Source: Streptomyces sp. NBC_00224 (GTDB taxonomy: Bacteria > Actinomycetota > Actinomycetes > Streptomycetales > Streptomycetaceae). From it: 64,000 nt of DNA. Numbering within the stretch: the first letter of the stretch is position 1; each line of letters begins with the position of its first letter. Location of the stretch: the NCBI RefSeq assembly GCF_041435195.1, contig NZ_CP108106.1, positions 992,001-1,056,000 of the forward strand, written 5' to 3'. Positions 17,543 through 26,130 of this stretch are shown piece after piece. The translations under genes were made by a program, and so were the position numbers. The notes beneath the pieces are model-generated. The model was given only the letters and a program-made list of their open reading frames with translations, made no database searches and was not told the origin of the DNA.

Positions 17543-18406
17543 ATGACCGAGCGAACGGGGCAGGAACCGGCCGGGAGAACCGCGCGGCCGGCGGCGGAGG
17601 GCGTGCCCGAGGACGCGATGCGGCGGCTCGCGCAGCTCCAGCCGGGGGAAAAGGGCTCGCTCTTCACCTCGGACCTGACGGTGAACGAGTTTCTGCTGGT
17701 GCGCGAGGTCGGCTTCCGCCCGCTCGGCCTGGTCCTCGGCTCCTCGGTCTACCACGTCGGCCTCCAGCTCGGCCGGTGGTCGAAGAACCAGGAGCTGACC
17801 AAGCTGTCACAGGCCATGTACCACGCGCGCGAGCTGGCGATGGGCCGGATGGAGGCGGAGGCGAGCGCGCTGGGAGCGGACGGGATCGTCGGGGTGCGGC
17901 TGGACATCGAGTTCAAGGAGTTCGGCTCGGACATCGCCGAGTTCATCGCGATCGGCACGGCGGTGAAGGCGGACGGTGCGGACCCGGGGCCGGGCGGGAC
18001 CTGGCTCAACAACAAGGGCAAGCCGTTCACCTCGGACCTGTCCGGCCAGGACTTCTGGACGCTGATCCGGGCCGGATACGCGCCGCTGGACATGGTCATG
18101 GGGTCGTGTGTCTACCACGTGGCGCACCAGCGCTTCGCTCAAGTGCTGAGCAGCACGGGCCGCAACGTCGAGATCGAGCCGTTCACCCAGGCACTCTACG
18201 ATGCACGCGAGCTGGCGATGAGCCGTATGCAGGCGGAGGGCAACGCCCTGGAGGCCGAGGGGATCGTGGCTGTCCAACTGAGGCAGCATTCGCACAACTG
18301 GGGGACGCACACCACCGAGTTCTTCGCCATCGGGACAGCGGTGCGCCCGCTTCGCGACGACCACATCATCGAGCGGCCGACCATGGTGCTGAGCCTCGAT
18401 GCCTGA
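17543..18406 (+). CDS. Protein with two YbjQ-like domains, copy B
   Basis: This 287-residue protein is a paralogue of the preceding gene product, also with two YbjQ-like domains (about residues 38-145 and 160-280). Conserved signatures include SLFTSDLTVNEFLLVREVGF, ALGADGIVGVRLDIE and FFAIGTAV. The four domains across the two genes suggest duplication of an ancestral two-domain gene. It starts 1 bp after copy A stops and overlaps the next gene by 8 bp, indicating a tightly coupled three-gene operon. Function is unknown; the proteins probably assemble together. Confidence 0.78.
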   Translation: MTERTGQEPAGRTARPAAEGVPEDAMRRLAQLQPGEKGSLFTSDLTVNEFLLVREVGFRPLGLVLGSSVYHVGLQLGRWSKNQELTKLSQAMYHARELAMGRMEAEASALGADGIVGVRLDIEFKEFGSDIAEFIAIGTAVKADGADPGPGGTWLNNKGKPFTSDLSGQDFWTLIRAGYAPLDMVMGSCVYHVAHQRFAQVLSSTGRNVEIEPFTQALYDARELAMSRMQAEGNALEAEGIVAVQLRQHSHNWGTHTTEFFAIGTAVRPLRDDHIIERPTMVLSLDA

Positions 18407-18791
18407 GAGGGAAGTGGAACTGCTGGCCGCGGCGCTGCGCCAGGACAGCGCGGATCTGAACCTCTACGCCAAGGTGTTGTCGGCGAACCTGGCGGACTCG
18501 CTGCCGCCCGGCGCTGTGCGGGTCAAGCGCAGGCGATCCGTCGCGGAACGGGTGGCCGGGCGCGAGGGTTCGGTCGCCGAACTGGACGTCGCGCTCGGGG
18601 AGCAGCGGCTCTCGCTGCGGATGGATCGGGGCCGGGTGGCCGGGGAGATCTGCCACGAGGTGCGGGGCATCGTGCTCTCGCGGCGCCATGTGGGCCTGGA
18701 CGAGTGGATCGATGCGCTGGCCCAGTCCCTGGCCCACGCCGCCGCCTCCAACGCCCGAGCCCGCGAGGCCGTCGAACGCTTCCTGGCCTGA
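18399..18791 (+). CDS. Small soluble protein, third gene of YbjQ operon
   Basis: This encodes 130 residues, rich in Arg/Glu/Ala and mostly helical at the ends. It has no recognised family. The central part (VRVKRRRSVAERVAGREGSV) is basic and followed by a beta-rich stretch. The ATG at 18399 overlaps the end of YbjQ copy B by 8 bp, a strong sign of co-translation. A partner or chaperone role for the YbjQ proteins is only a guess from operon position. Confidence 0.72.
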   Translation: MPEREVELLAAALRQDSADLNLYAKVLSANLADSLPPGAVRVKRRRSVAERVAGREGSVAELDVALGEQRLSLRMDRGRVAGEICHEVRGIVLSRRHVGLDEWIDALAQSLAHAAASNARAREAVERFLA

Positions 18792-18944
18792 CGGGTCGCC
18801 GACCCTGTCGGGTATCGCCCCGTAGAGTCACCGGCGGTGGTATCCACGCGGTGAACCGAGCATCACTGCGGGCAGAAGGTCAAACCGAAGTCCCCCTGTC
18901 CGTCCCCCGCCCGTTATTGCTGCCGGTTTGAGCAAGCGGGTCGC

Positions 18945-18950
18945 TACTGT
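18945..18950 (+). promoter_or_regulatory. Candidate -10 element for ASCH gene (leaderless)
   Basis: TACTGT ends 6 bp before the ATG at 18957, placing the expected transcription start on the start codon. No Shine-Dalgarno sequence is present. Confidence 0.45.
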
Positions 18951-18956
18951 GACCGT

Positions 18957-19412
18957 ATGACCACTGACGCCGTCTCTCCCGACGACATCGCATCGCTGCC
19001 CCGGGCCGAGTTCGCCTTCCCCGGCCCGCTGCGTGACCAGCTTGTCGCAGCCATCCTCAATGGTTCCAAGACCTCCACCACCGGACTCGTGATCGCCTAC
19101 GAGCACGAAGGGGAGCCGCTGCCGCCCATCGGGAGCCGTGCGGTGGTCGTCGACTCGGACGACCGTCCGGTCGCGGTCATCGAGGTCACCGGCGTGCGGG
19201 TCGTACCGCTTGCGCAGGTCGATTTCGCTCACGTGGTGGATGAAGGGGAAGGCGACACCAGCATCGCCGGGTGGCGGGCGAACCACGAGCGGTTCTGGCA
19301 CGGCGACGAGATGCGCGCAGCGTTGGAGGACCCGGAATTCACCGTGAACGACGCGACCTTGATGGTTCTGGAACGCTTCCGCCTCATCGCCGACCTTCGC
19401 CCGACTGATTGA
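18957..19412 (+). CDS. ASCH-domain protein
   Basis: This 151-residue protein is an ASCH (PUA-like) domain through its whole length. FPGPLRDQLVAAILNGSKTST near residue 30 carries the basic/Thr RNA-contact-like motif, and GSRAVVVDSDDRPVAVIEVTGV and FWHGDEMRAAL are family-typical. ASCH domains bind RNA or act as small amidohydrolases; this one's activity cannot be told. No RBS is seen; TACTGT sits 6 bp upstream, consistent with a leaderless transcript. Confidence 0.85.
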   Translation: MTTDAVSPDDIASLPRAEFAFPGPLRDQLVAAILNGSKTSTTGLVIAYEHEGEPLPPIGSRAVVVDSDDRPVAVIEVTGVRVVPLAQVDFAHVVDEGEGDTSIAGWRANHERFWHGDEMRAALEDPEFTVNDATLMVLERFRLIADLRPTD

Positions 19413-19540
19413 CCACCCCCTCATCGCTCATGGCCGCTCGCCCAGCCGCCCAGCCGCCCACGATAGGCAGGACCGGTGATAATCTGTCCTCCTGTCAAAT
19501 TGCTCAGGGCTCTTCCCAACATGCGGAGGTACGAGCGCAG

Positions 19541-20245
19541 ATGACGGATTCGGCGGAGTTCTGGGACCGTCGGTACACCCATGGCGACATCGGCTGGACA
19601 CTTGCCCCCCATCCGCTGGCGGTCGCGGAGCTCGCGCTCGTACCGCCGGACACCTCCGCCGGGCCGAACACGCCGCGGCGCCTGGCCCTCGACCTGGGCG
19701 CGGGGGCCGGACGCCACACCCTGTGGCTCGCCCGCCGCGGTTGGCGGGTGACAGCCGTGGACTTCTCAGCAACGGCTCTGGAGCGCACCCGCCAACAGGC
19801 CGCGGCCGAGGAACTGGACGTGACGACCGTCCTCGCGGATCTCGCCTCCTACGAGCCGCGGCAGGACACCTTCGGCCTCATCCTGATCACGTACGTGCAC
19901 ATCGAGCCGCCGCAGCGGGCCGCACTGCTGGCCCGGGCGGCCAAGGCGCTGGCTCCGGGCGGACGGCTGGTCGTAGTGGGGCACCATCTCGACAACCTCG
20001 GCAGGGGCCTCGAAGGCCCGTCCGATGCGGAGCGGATGTTCACCCCGGAGCGCCTCTCCGCCGAACTGCCGTATCTGCGCGTCGAACGGGCCGAGCGGGT
20101 GGTCCACACCGTCACCACCGCGTCGGGCGAGCGCGAGTCGTACGCCACCGTGATCAGGGCCGGTCGCGCTATCGGCGACCACCCGAGTCTGCCACCGTCA
20201 GAGGCCGGGCTGCCGCGCCACGAGACGCATCAGGAGATTCCGTAG
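19541..20245 (+). CDS. SAM-dependent methyltransferase
   Basis: This 234-residue class I methyltransferase has motif I LALDLGAGAGRHTLWLARRG (SAM binding) near residues 48-67, motif II VTAVDFSATAL just after, and motif IV-like TFGLILITYVHI. The start MTDSAEFWDRRY resembles tellurite/thiopurine-type methyltransferases, but the substrate is unknown. The frame opens 44 codons upstream; ATG 19541 is preceded by GGAGG at a long spacing of about 11 bp. The last 48 bp overlap the 3' end of the convergent MarR gene. Confidence 0.82.
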   Translation: MTDSAEFWDRRYTHGDIGWTLAPHPLAVAELALVPPDTSAGPNTPRRLALDLGAGAGRHTLWLARRGWRVTAVDFSATALERTRQQAAAEELDVTTVLADLASYEPRQDTFGLILITYVHIEPPQRAALLARAAKALAPGGRLVVVGHHLDNLGRGLEGPSDAERMFTPERLSAELPYLRVERAERVVHTVTTASGERESYATVIRAGRAIGDHPSLPPSEAGLPRHETHQEIP

Positions 20246-20665
20246 GGCTTCACGCTCCTCGGCGGACAGGGGGCTGAGGAACTCCTGATGGACCTCGGCC
20301 AGCACCTCCTGCGCCTCCCGGAGTCGTGCGACACCCCCTTCGGTCAGATGCAGCGCCGAGGTCCGACGGTCGGGGCCGCGTCTGCGTTCCATCAACCCCG
20401 CCCCCTCCAGCTTGTCCACCAGGGCGACGATGGTCGTCCGGTCGATCCGGAGCCGGCAGCCCACGGCCCGCTGGTTCAGCCCCGGTTCGGCCGCGACGAC
20501 ACTCAGGACACCGAATTGACGCATCGTCACCTGAAGGGGGCACAAATCCCGTTCGGCGTGTCCCGTGACCGCCTGGGCGGCTTTGCGCAACAGGAAGCCG
20601 TGCCACTGCTGAAGCCCTTCGAACAAAGGCCGATCCTCCACGCCGAGTTCCCCGCTCACCGTCAT
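20198..20665 (-). CDS. MarR-family transcriptional regulator
   Basis: This 155-residue winged-helix regulator has the recognition segment LNQRAVGCRLRIDRTTIVALVDKLEGAGL followed by the wing RRRGPDRRTSALHLT, which is diagnostic for MarR. GGAG precedes the ATG at 20665. It is divergent from the MFS transporter (start 21168), a common MarR-efflux arrangement, so regulation of that pump is plausible. Two inverted repeats in the 502-bp gap are operator candidates. Its 3' end overlaps the methyltransferase gene antisense by 48 bp. Confidence 0.88.
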   Translation of the reverse strand: MTVSGELGVEDRPLFEGLQQWHGFLLRKAAQAVTGHAERDLCPLQVTMRQFGVLSVVAAEPGLNQRAVGCRLRIDRTTIVALVDKLEGAGLMERRRGPDRRTSALHLTEGGVARLREAQEVLAEVHQEFLSPLSAEEREALRNLLMRLVARQPGL

Positions 20666-21167
20666 TTTTCCGGCTCCCCTCCAGCGGACGTAAGGAATGA
20701 CGCACGGTCTGCCCAGGGCACTTGACGGCCCGACCGGCGTTCCCTCACGCTTCGGATCTGACAGCGACACTGACTGTCTTTGAGACAGAACATCAATGCT
20801 GCCGCGACCCGTCAAGCCTTCAACAGAGGGCGTGACGGCGTGGCGGCCCGCGTCATCGAGTCCGCGCGCCTGATCGAGCGCTGCGATGGAGGCGCCCTTC
20901 GACCCGAGCCGGGGGTGCCTCGCGCGTGCGCACCCGTGACCAGCAAAGGACGTCACCAGTTGCCTCAACTGAACCCTCACGACGAGCAGTTGGTGCTCGC
21001 GGAGGCCCGGCTCCCCGCGTTGACGATTCCGTCGGACAGTCCCATACTGACCCATCAGGGCCTCTGACTATCAGCTCCATTGATTAATCGGCCTTCCGGG
21101 ACAGTCATGGGGCAAGGGCGTAGGCAGCCGCAGCCCGTCAGCAGGCCACCTGGCCGGAGGGAACAGC
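20666..21167. other. Divergent regulatory region between MarR and MFS genes (502 bp)
   Basis: There is no convincing gene. It contains the perfect inverted repeat at 20774-20788 and an AT-rich stretch near 21080 (ATTGATTAAT) that could bear the MFS promoter or a second operator. Open frames across it have no family similarity. Confidence 0.5.
20774..20788. promoter_or_regulatory. Candidate MarR operator
   Basis: CTGTCT-TTG-AGACAG is a perfect 6-bp inverted repeat with a 3-bp spacer, about 110 bp upstream of the MarR gene and in the region shared with the MFS gene. Symmetry and size suit a MarR dimer. Confidence 0.4.
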
Positions 21168-22403
21168 ATGAACAAGCACGCCAACGACGCCCAGGACATG
21201 CGGCTGATCTACGCCGGATCCTTCCTCGGCAACTTCGACCGGATCGTGATCACCCCACTGCTGCTGCCCGCGTCCAAGGGCCTGGGGGTCAGCGTCTCCT
21301 CCGTCACCATCGCGCTCACCGCCTACCTGCTGCTGTTCGGCCTCATGCAGCCCGTCCACGGCCTCGTCTCCGACGTGTACGGGCGCGTACGAGTCATGCG
21401 AGCGGCCCTGATCGGCATGTGTGTCGCCGACGTGGTGTCCGCTTTCGCCCCCAACCTGGGCGTGCTCATCCTCGGACGGGCACTCGCGGGCGCGTCGGCG
21501 GCCGCCCTGCTGCCGGTGATGGTGGCGTACGTGGGCGACCGGCTGCCCTTCGCCCAGCGGCAGCGGACCGTGGCGAGCGTCCTGGCGGCCGGGGCGGTCG
21601 GCACGGCCGGCGCGACCGTGGTCGCCGGTGTGTTCACCCATCTGTGGAGCTGGCGCGCGGCGATCCTGCTGGTCGCGATCTGCTCACCGCTGCTCGCCCT
21701 CGCCTTCGGCCGCCTGCCGGAAGCCTCCGCCCCGGCGCCCAGCGGCACGAGCGTCAAGGCCCGGCTCGGCATGGTCTTCCGTATCGGCTGGTTCCGGTTC
21801 CTCGTGGTCTTCGCGCTCTTCGAGGGCGCGGCCATGCTGGGCTTCTTCAACTTCTTCAACACCGCGCTGCAGTCGGGAGGGCACAGCGTCGTGTACGCCG
21901 GTCTCGTCACCGGCAGCTACGGACTGGCCGCGGTGGCCGGCGGCGTGGCGGTACGCACCTTGGGCGACCGGGTGTCGGCGGCGACCCACTTCGGCGTCGG
22001 CAGCGTACTGCTCGGTGTGGGCTATCTGGTCTGCGTGCCCGCCCAGTCGATGGTCACCGTGCTGGCGGCCAGCGTTCTGTCCGGACTCGCCTTCGCGTTG
22101 GTCCAGTCCATCGTGCAGACCTGGGGCACCGAGGTCGCGCCGCCCCAAGTACGCGGCATCGCCACCTCGCTGGTGGCCAGTGCCGTGTACACCGGGGCCG
22201 CCCTCAGCACGTTCCTGGTGAGCGGGCTGGCGGACGACGAGCACTTCGGCACGCTCTTCGCGATCGCCGCCGCCGTGACCCTGCCCGTGGCACTCGTCGG
22301 GCCGATCGCCCGCGCGCGGTTCTCGGCCGCGCTGGCCGACCGAAACGAACAGCACCAGCCGGCCGAGCCGCCACCGGCTCGCCCGGCGAACCAGAACCCG
22401 TAG
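21168..22403 (+). CDS. MFS transporter
   Basis: This 411-residue major facilitator has about twelve hydrophobic segments. The loop between TM2 and TM3, GLVSDVYGRVRVMRAALIGM, is the MFS motif A, and LGVLILGRALAGASAAALLPV fits TM4 of drug:proton antiporters. It begins MNKHANDAQDMRLIYAGSF after GGAGGGAACAGC. Drug efflux is likely by family, and control by the divergent MarR protein fits, but substrate is unknown. The C-terminus is cytoplasmic and rich in Pro/Glu/Asn. Confidence 0.88.
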   Translation: MNKHANDAQDMRLIYAGSFLGNFDRIVITPLLLPASKGLGVSVSSVTIALTAYLLLFGLMQPVHGLVSDVYGRVRVMRAALIGMCVADVVSAFAPNLGVLILGRALAGASAAALLPVMVAYVGDRLPFAQRQRTVASVLAAGAVGTAGATVVAGVFTHLWSWRAAILLVAICSPLLALAFGRLPEASAPAPSGTSVKARLGMVFRIGWFRFLVVFALFEGAAMLGFFNFFNTALQSGGHSVVYAGLVTGSYGLAAVAGGVAVRTLGDRVSAATHFGVGSVLLGVGYLVCVPAQSMVTVLAASVLSGLAFALVQSIVQTWGTEVAPPQVRGIATSLVASAVYTGAALSTFLVSGLADDEHFGTLFAIAAAVTLPVALVGPIARARFSAALADRNEQHQPAEPPPARPANQNP

Positions 22404-22457
22404 TACGACGGCAGCCGAGCGCACACCGAACTTCGGTGCCGCTCAGCTGGAGGGCTC

Positions 22458-22586
22458 TCAGGCGGCCACGGTGTCCCACATCTCCTGTGAGGAAGGACGG
22501 TGCGGGCGCTGAGGAGCGCGCTCGGCGAGCCTCACCATCCAGGCGCCGATCTCCTGAAGTTCCGGCTCGGTCTTGAGGCACAGGAC
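22458..22586 (-). pseudogene. Possible C-terminal gene remnant
   Basis: An open frame of 42 codons without a good start codon ends with a TGA at 22458. It reads like a protein tail (LKTEPELQEIGAWMVRLAER, then ending QEMWDTVAA). A stop at 22587-22589 lies just upstream. It could be the end of a decayed gene or chance. Confidence 0.25.
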
Positions 22587-22865
22587 TCACTTCCGTGCCA
22601 GCCCCATACCCGGCAAGCGGGACGATCATGCGCCAGGCCTTCGGGGGCTCTTCGTATGACTTCCCTCCCGGATTCGAGGTAGACACCCTCCGAATCGGGG
22701 TACACCCGCTGGACCAGGGACCCGGTCCAGTTCAGGTGGTGATGGTGATGCGACAGGTTCTCGTCAAACGGCCGCAGGCCCCGGCCCCCCGGCCGCCGCT
22801 GGACCTGCGCACGCCCAGCGGACGCCCTCTCCCGTACTGACGAGGAGTGCCGCCCCCGGATCATC

Positions 22866-22946
22866 GTGCCGTACGAGAACGGACCGTACGCCCCCTCCTC
22901 AGCCGGCTCGGCGAGGACGGGGCGTACGGCCCCTCCCGTGCGGCAC
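22866..22946. terminator. Large inverted repeat after PAP2 gene
   Basis: An outer 6-bp arm pair GTGCCG/CGGCAC encloses a perfect 11-bp pair (22884-22894 and 22919-22929). It begins within a few bases of the PAP2 stop codon, as expected of a rho-independent terminator without a U-tract, common in Streptomyces. Confidence 0.7.
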
Positions 22947-22949
22947 GGC

Positions 22950-24308
22950 TCAAACCAGCTCGGGCTGCGGTTGCAATTCCGGTTTCCGCGCTGGTGCGAC
23001 CTGCGGCTCCCACGATTTGGTGGTCTGCACATAGCCGTAGACCACCGAGGCCAACGCCAGAATGAGAAGCGGTCCGAACACCCACGGGTGTCCGGCCATT
23101 TCCATCGACAGATAGCGGTACGACACCAGGAGTACGGCGAATACCACGGTGCCGTAAGCGACCAGCAGGATTCCGGACCGGTCCCAGCCACGGTTGAACG
23201 AGCGCATCATCGCCTCGATCGTGAGCGCGAACACCACACCGGCAATGAGATCCGCACCGTAGTGGTAGCCGAATCCCAGCGTTGCGCTGAGCGTGGCAAC
23301 CAGCCAGAACGTGCCCGCGTACCGCACGGCCCGCGTGCCCTTGCGGGAATGAATGAAGATCGTGGTGGCCCACGCCGTGTGCAGGCTGGGCATGCAGTTG
23401 CGAGGGGTGATCTCGTCGTACGGCATCGCGTGCGGGTTGATCGGCGGCGGCGTGTCCGGCCACAGGTTGGCCAGCGCCCAATGCCCGCCGCCGGTGTCGA
23501 AGGCGCCGTCGCCGTAGGCGAAGACCGGTCCGACCACCGGGAAGATCATGTAGATGGCCGGCCCGAGCAGCCCGATCACCAGGAAGGTGCGCACCAGATG
23601 GTGCTCCGGGAAACGGCGCTCGACCGCCACTTTACGCAGCTGGTAGAGCGCGACGAGGGCCGCTGCCAGCGGAAGCTGGCTGTAGACGAGGTGGAGCACA
23701 TGGGAGCCGACGGGGCCGCTAGCCTCGACCACTTGGCCTGCCAGCCACGACGGGTTGCCCAGCGCGTGGTCGGCGGTCGCCACGTACTGGTCGAGCACCA
23801 TCGGGCGGGTCTTCGACGTGATGAGCAGCCAGGTGTCGCCGGTCTTGTGGCCCGCCACCAGCAGCAGGCCCAGCCCGACGCCCTTCAGCAGCAGGAGACG
23901 CTCCCCGCCGGTGCGGCGCGTAATAGCGATGACCGCGCAGCCCAGAATCACCCACAACGCGCCGTTGCCGAAGGCAGGCTTGGCGTCGACCATCCACCGC
24001 ACCAGCAGGAAAACGGCGTCGATGCCGATTGCGGCGCCGAGCGCGATGAACCGCTGCCGCCAGGTGAGCACGACCATCGTCAATGCCATACCGGCGTACA
24101 ACAGCGGCCCCGATTTGGGGGCGAATACCACCTCCTGCGCCTGATTGACGATCGGACCCGGCAGACCGTAGTGACGCGCGGTGATCTCCAGGCCGATGAG
24201 GAATCCGAGGGTTACCACACCCGCCGTAGCCCACAGCAACGCCCGCGGCTGGCGCCACGCGGCGAAGTCAATTCTGCGGGCTATTCGCGAAAGCACCCGC
24301 GATGTCAT
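22950..24308 (-). CDS. PAP2-superfamily integral membrane enzyme
   Basis: This 452-residue protein has ten or more hydrophobic segments. The phosphatase motifs lie in the second half: RNCMPSLHTAW (C2, PSxH) and FGYHYGADLIAG (C3, H...D). The arrangement resembles the inositolphosphotransferase/Aur1-like PAP2 branch rather than small PAP2 phosphatases. It may hydrolyse or transfer lipid phosphates at the membrane. ATG 24308 is chosen; a TTG three codons upstream is also possible and neither has a strong RBS. The upstream region is unusually AT-rich, and a strong hairpin follows the stop. Confidence 0.85.
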   Translation of the reverse strand: MTSRVLSRIARRIDFAAWRQPRALLWATAGVVTLGFLIGLEITARHYGLPGPIVNQAQEVVFAPKSGPLLYAGMALTMVVLTWRQRFIALGAAIGIDAVFLLVRWMVDAKPAFGNGALWVILGCAVIAITRRTGGERLLLLKGVGLGLLLVAGHKTGDTWLLITSKTRPMVLDQYVATADHALGNPSWLAGQVVEASGPVGSHVLHLVYSQLPLAAALVALYQLRKVAVERRFPEHHLVRTFLVIGLLGPAIYMIFPVVGPVFAYGDGAFDTGGGHWALANLWPDTPPPINPHAMPYDEITPRNCMPSLHTAWATTIFIHSRKGTRAVRYAGTFWLVATLSATLGFGYHYGADLIAGVVFALTIEAMMRSFNRGWDRSGILLVAYGTVVFAVLLVSYRYLSMEMAGHPWVFGPLLILALASVVYGYVQTTKSWEPQVAPARKPELQPQPELV

Positions 24309-24737
24309 AGAAGTCAATTGTCTGGCCGATTGTTAGAATTTAATTTTCTAGGTCATTTCCCGTGCCGGATGGCATAAAGTTCCGGTAAAGGGCGGCGCCG
24401 GAGGTGATCGCCGTTGGATCATGTTATCGGAGCGACGCGGGTGGGTTTCGCGGGTCAGCGATCGCGCGAAGATCACTCGACCCCACGCGCGGGCGGAGCG
24501 GCGCAGGCGATAGGTCCAGGGCGATAGTCATCCGGGCAGTTCACAACGAATCGGCCGGAGAGCGCAAGCACCCCCGCGCTACGGCCTTGACGACGCCGAC
24601 CGCGCCGGGCCGCAACCGACAGCGCACGCGCTGCCGCCGGGCGGGCAGACGGGATGCGCCGGACGGGAGCGGGCGTCCCGCCGCACCGCGCGATCGAACC
24701 CACGGCCTCGCGGCCGGCGCGGTGCGGCGGGCCAGGC
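24309..24737. other. Gap between PAP2 and glycosyltransferase genes (429 bp)
   Basis: The ~60 bp upstream of the PAP2 start is markedly AT-rich for this genome (AATTTAATTTTCTAGG) and probably holds its promoter. I see no gene or strong hairpin in the rest. Confidence 0.45.
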
Positions 24738-25946
24738 TCAGCTCAGCATGTCCTCAATGAGGTCGGCCGCCCGCGACGTGCCGCCCTCAGCCCGTGCCCC
24801 GGCGCGCAGCGATGCCGAGCGGCGGGCGACCTCCGCGTCGGTGACCAGGTCGTTCAGGGCCGCCCGCAGGGTCTCGGCGGTGGCTTGCGCGGTGTCGACG
24901 CGGCGCGCCACGCCCAATTCCACGAGCTGGTCGGCGTTCATGAACTGTTCGGCGCCCTGCGGCACCGCGATCATGGGGACGCCCGCCAGCAGCCCCTCGC
25001 TGCAGCCGCCCATACCGGCGTGGGTGACGAAGGCGTCCGCCTGTTCCAGGATCGCCCGCTGAGGGACCCAGGAGTGCACCTCGACGTTGGGCGGGATGTC
25101 GCCGAGTTCCCGCGGGTCGGTGTACTTGCCGATCTGGAGTACGACGTGCCAGCCGGGCAGATCGCCGTAGGCCGCCAGGCACTGGCGGTAGAACTCCGGT
25201 TGACGGGTGTACGCCGAGCCCAGGGAGATCAGCAGCACGTTCCGCGCATCCGCCGGGCGGATCCAGCCGTCCGCGCCCGCAGGTGCGTCGAAGCAGGGCC
25301 CGACGAAGGTCACCACGTCGGTGTCGACCCGGTCGGCGTGCGGCTGCATCGCCCGGGTGATCAGCGCCAGGGCCCGCGAGGGAGGGCCGGAGAAGGTGTC
25401 CACGTCGGTGGTGATCGCCCCGCAGCCGGCGAGCCACCGGGCGAACTTCGCCCGGTACGCGTCGGCGCCGGGCAGCTGCCACAGCTGTGCCGCGACCTCC
25501 TGGTCGTAGCCGTCCCAGCCCACGAACGTCGGGGACAGCTGCATGACGGGCCGGTCCTGCGATTCGGCGAGGGCGCGCGCGGCGTACGCGCCGATGTCGT
25601 ACAGGTACAGGTCCGCCGGGTCATGGTCGTACGCGGCGCGCAGCTGCGGGAGTGTCTGAACCGCGTCGTCGAGGAAGAGGCCCATCGCGGCGATGGGGTC
25701 GTCGGGCCAGTCGTTGTCGGCGACCGGCAGGCCGGAAGTGCAGGGGACGAGTTCGGCACCGGAGGCCGCGATCAGATCGGTCACCGCCGGGTCGTTGGCG
25801 TAGGTCACCCGGTGACCGCGTGCCACCAGCTCGCGGATGATCTCCAGGCTCGGCAGGATGTGGCTGACGGCAGGGATGCCGACCATCGCGATGTGGGCAC
25901 GGCGAGGCAATGCGGAAGACGCGGAGGACATGGAGGAACCACTCAT
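24738..25946 (-). CDS. Macrolide-type glycosyltransferase (OleD/OleI/Mgt-like)
   Basis: This 402-residue GT1/GT-B enzyme matches OleD/OleI macrolide glycosyltransferases closely along its length: PSLEIIRELVARGHRVTYAN, ALQPHADRVD-like AMQPHADRVD, LLISLGSAYTRQPEFYRQCL, and the nucleotide-sugar signature EVHSWVPQRAILEQADAFV with FVTHAGMGG. The known members transfer glucose from UDP-glucose to the 2'-OH of macrolide desosamine, inactivating the drug. The sugar donor here is assumed. Start at 25946 has only a weak GAG RBS. A Vat-like acetyltransferase gene lies 184 bp upstream in the same direction. Confidence 0.88.
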   Translation of the reverse strand: MSGSSMSSASSALPRRAHIAMVGIPAVSHILPSLEIIRELVARGHRVTYANDPAVTDLIAASGAELVPCTSGLPVADNDWPDDPIAAMGLFLDDAVQTLPQLRAAYDHDPADLYLYDIGAYAARALAESQDRPVMQLSPTFVGWDGYDQEVAAQLWQLPGADAYRAKFARWLAGCGAITTDVDTFSGPPSRALALITRAMQPHADRVDTDVVTFVGPCFDAPAGADGWIRPADARNVLLISLGSAYTRQPEFYRQCLAAYGDLPGWHVVLQIGKYTDPRELGDIPPNVEVHSWVPQRAILEQADAFVTHAGMGGCSEGLLAGVPMIAVPQGAEQFMNADQLVELGVARRVDTAQATAETLRAALNDLVTDAEVARRSASLRAGARAEGGTSRAADLIEDMLS

Positions 25947-26061
25947 TTCAGCTCTACGGCGAAAGGGACACGGCAAGCCAGTGCGTCGGCCTCTCCGAGG
26001 GGCTCGGTAGCAGGCGCGCACAGGACATGAGGGCGGAAGCCGGGGCGCTGCCCCGACCGTG

Positions 26062-26088
26062 TCAGCCGTAGATCTGAAGGAAGTTCAC
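26062..26088 (-). other. Possible leader peptide ORF upstream of the glycosyltransferase
   Basis: GTG AAC TTC CTT CAG ATC TAC GGC TGA encodes an 8-residue peptide. Downstream hairpins (26042-26054 and 25995-26007) lie between it and the gene. It has no clear RBS. Confidence 0.2.
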
Positions 26089-26130
26089 GCTGGTGACTCT
26101 AGAGCGGCGTCAGGCGGGTGTGCATCTCAT

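Larger units (their letters stand above)
22404..22949. other. Convergent gap between MFS and PAP2 genes (546 bp)
   Basis: This holds a short coding remnant on the minus strand (22458-22586) and, just beyond the PAP2 stop, a large inverted repeat. The rest has no recognisable gene. The gap is long for two convergent genes and may mark an old deletion. Confidence 0.5.
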
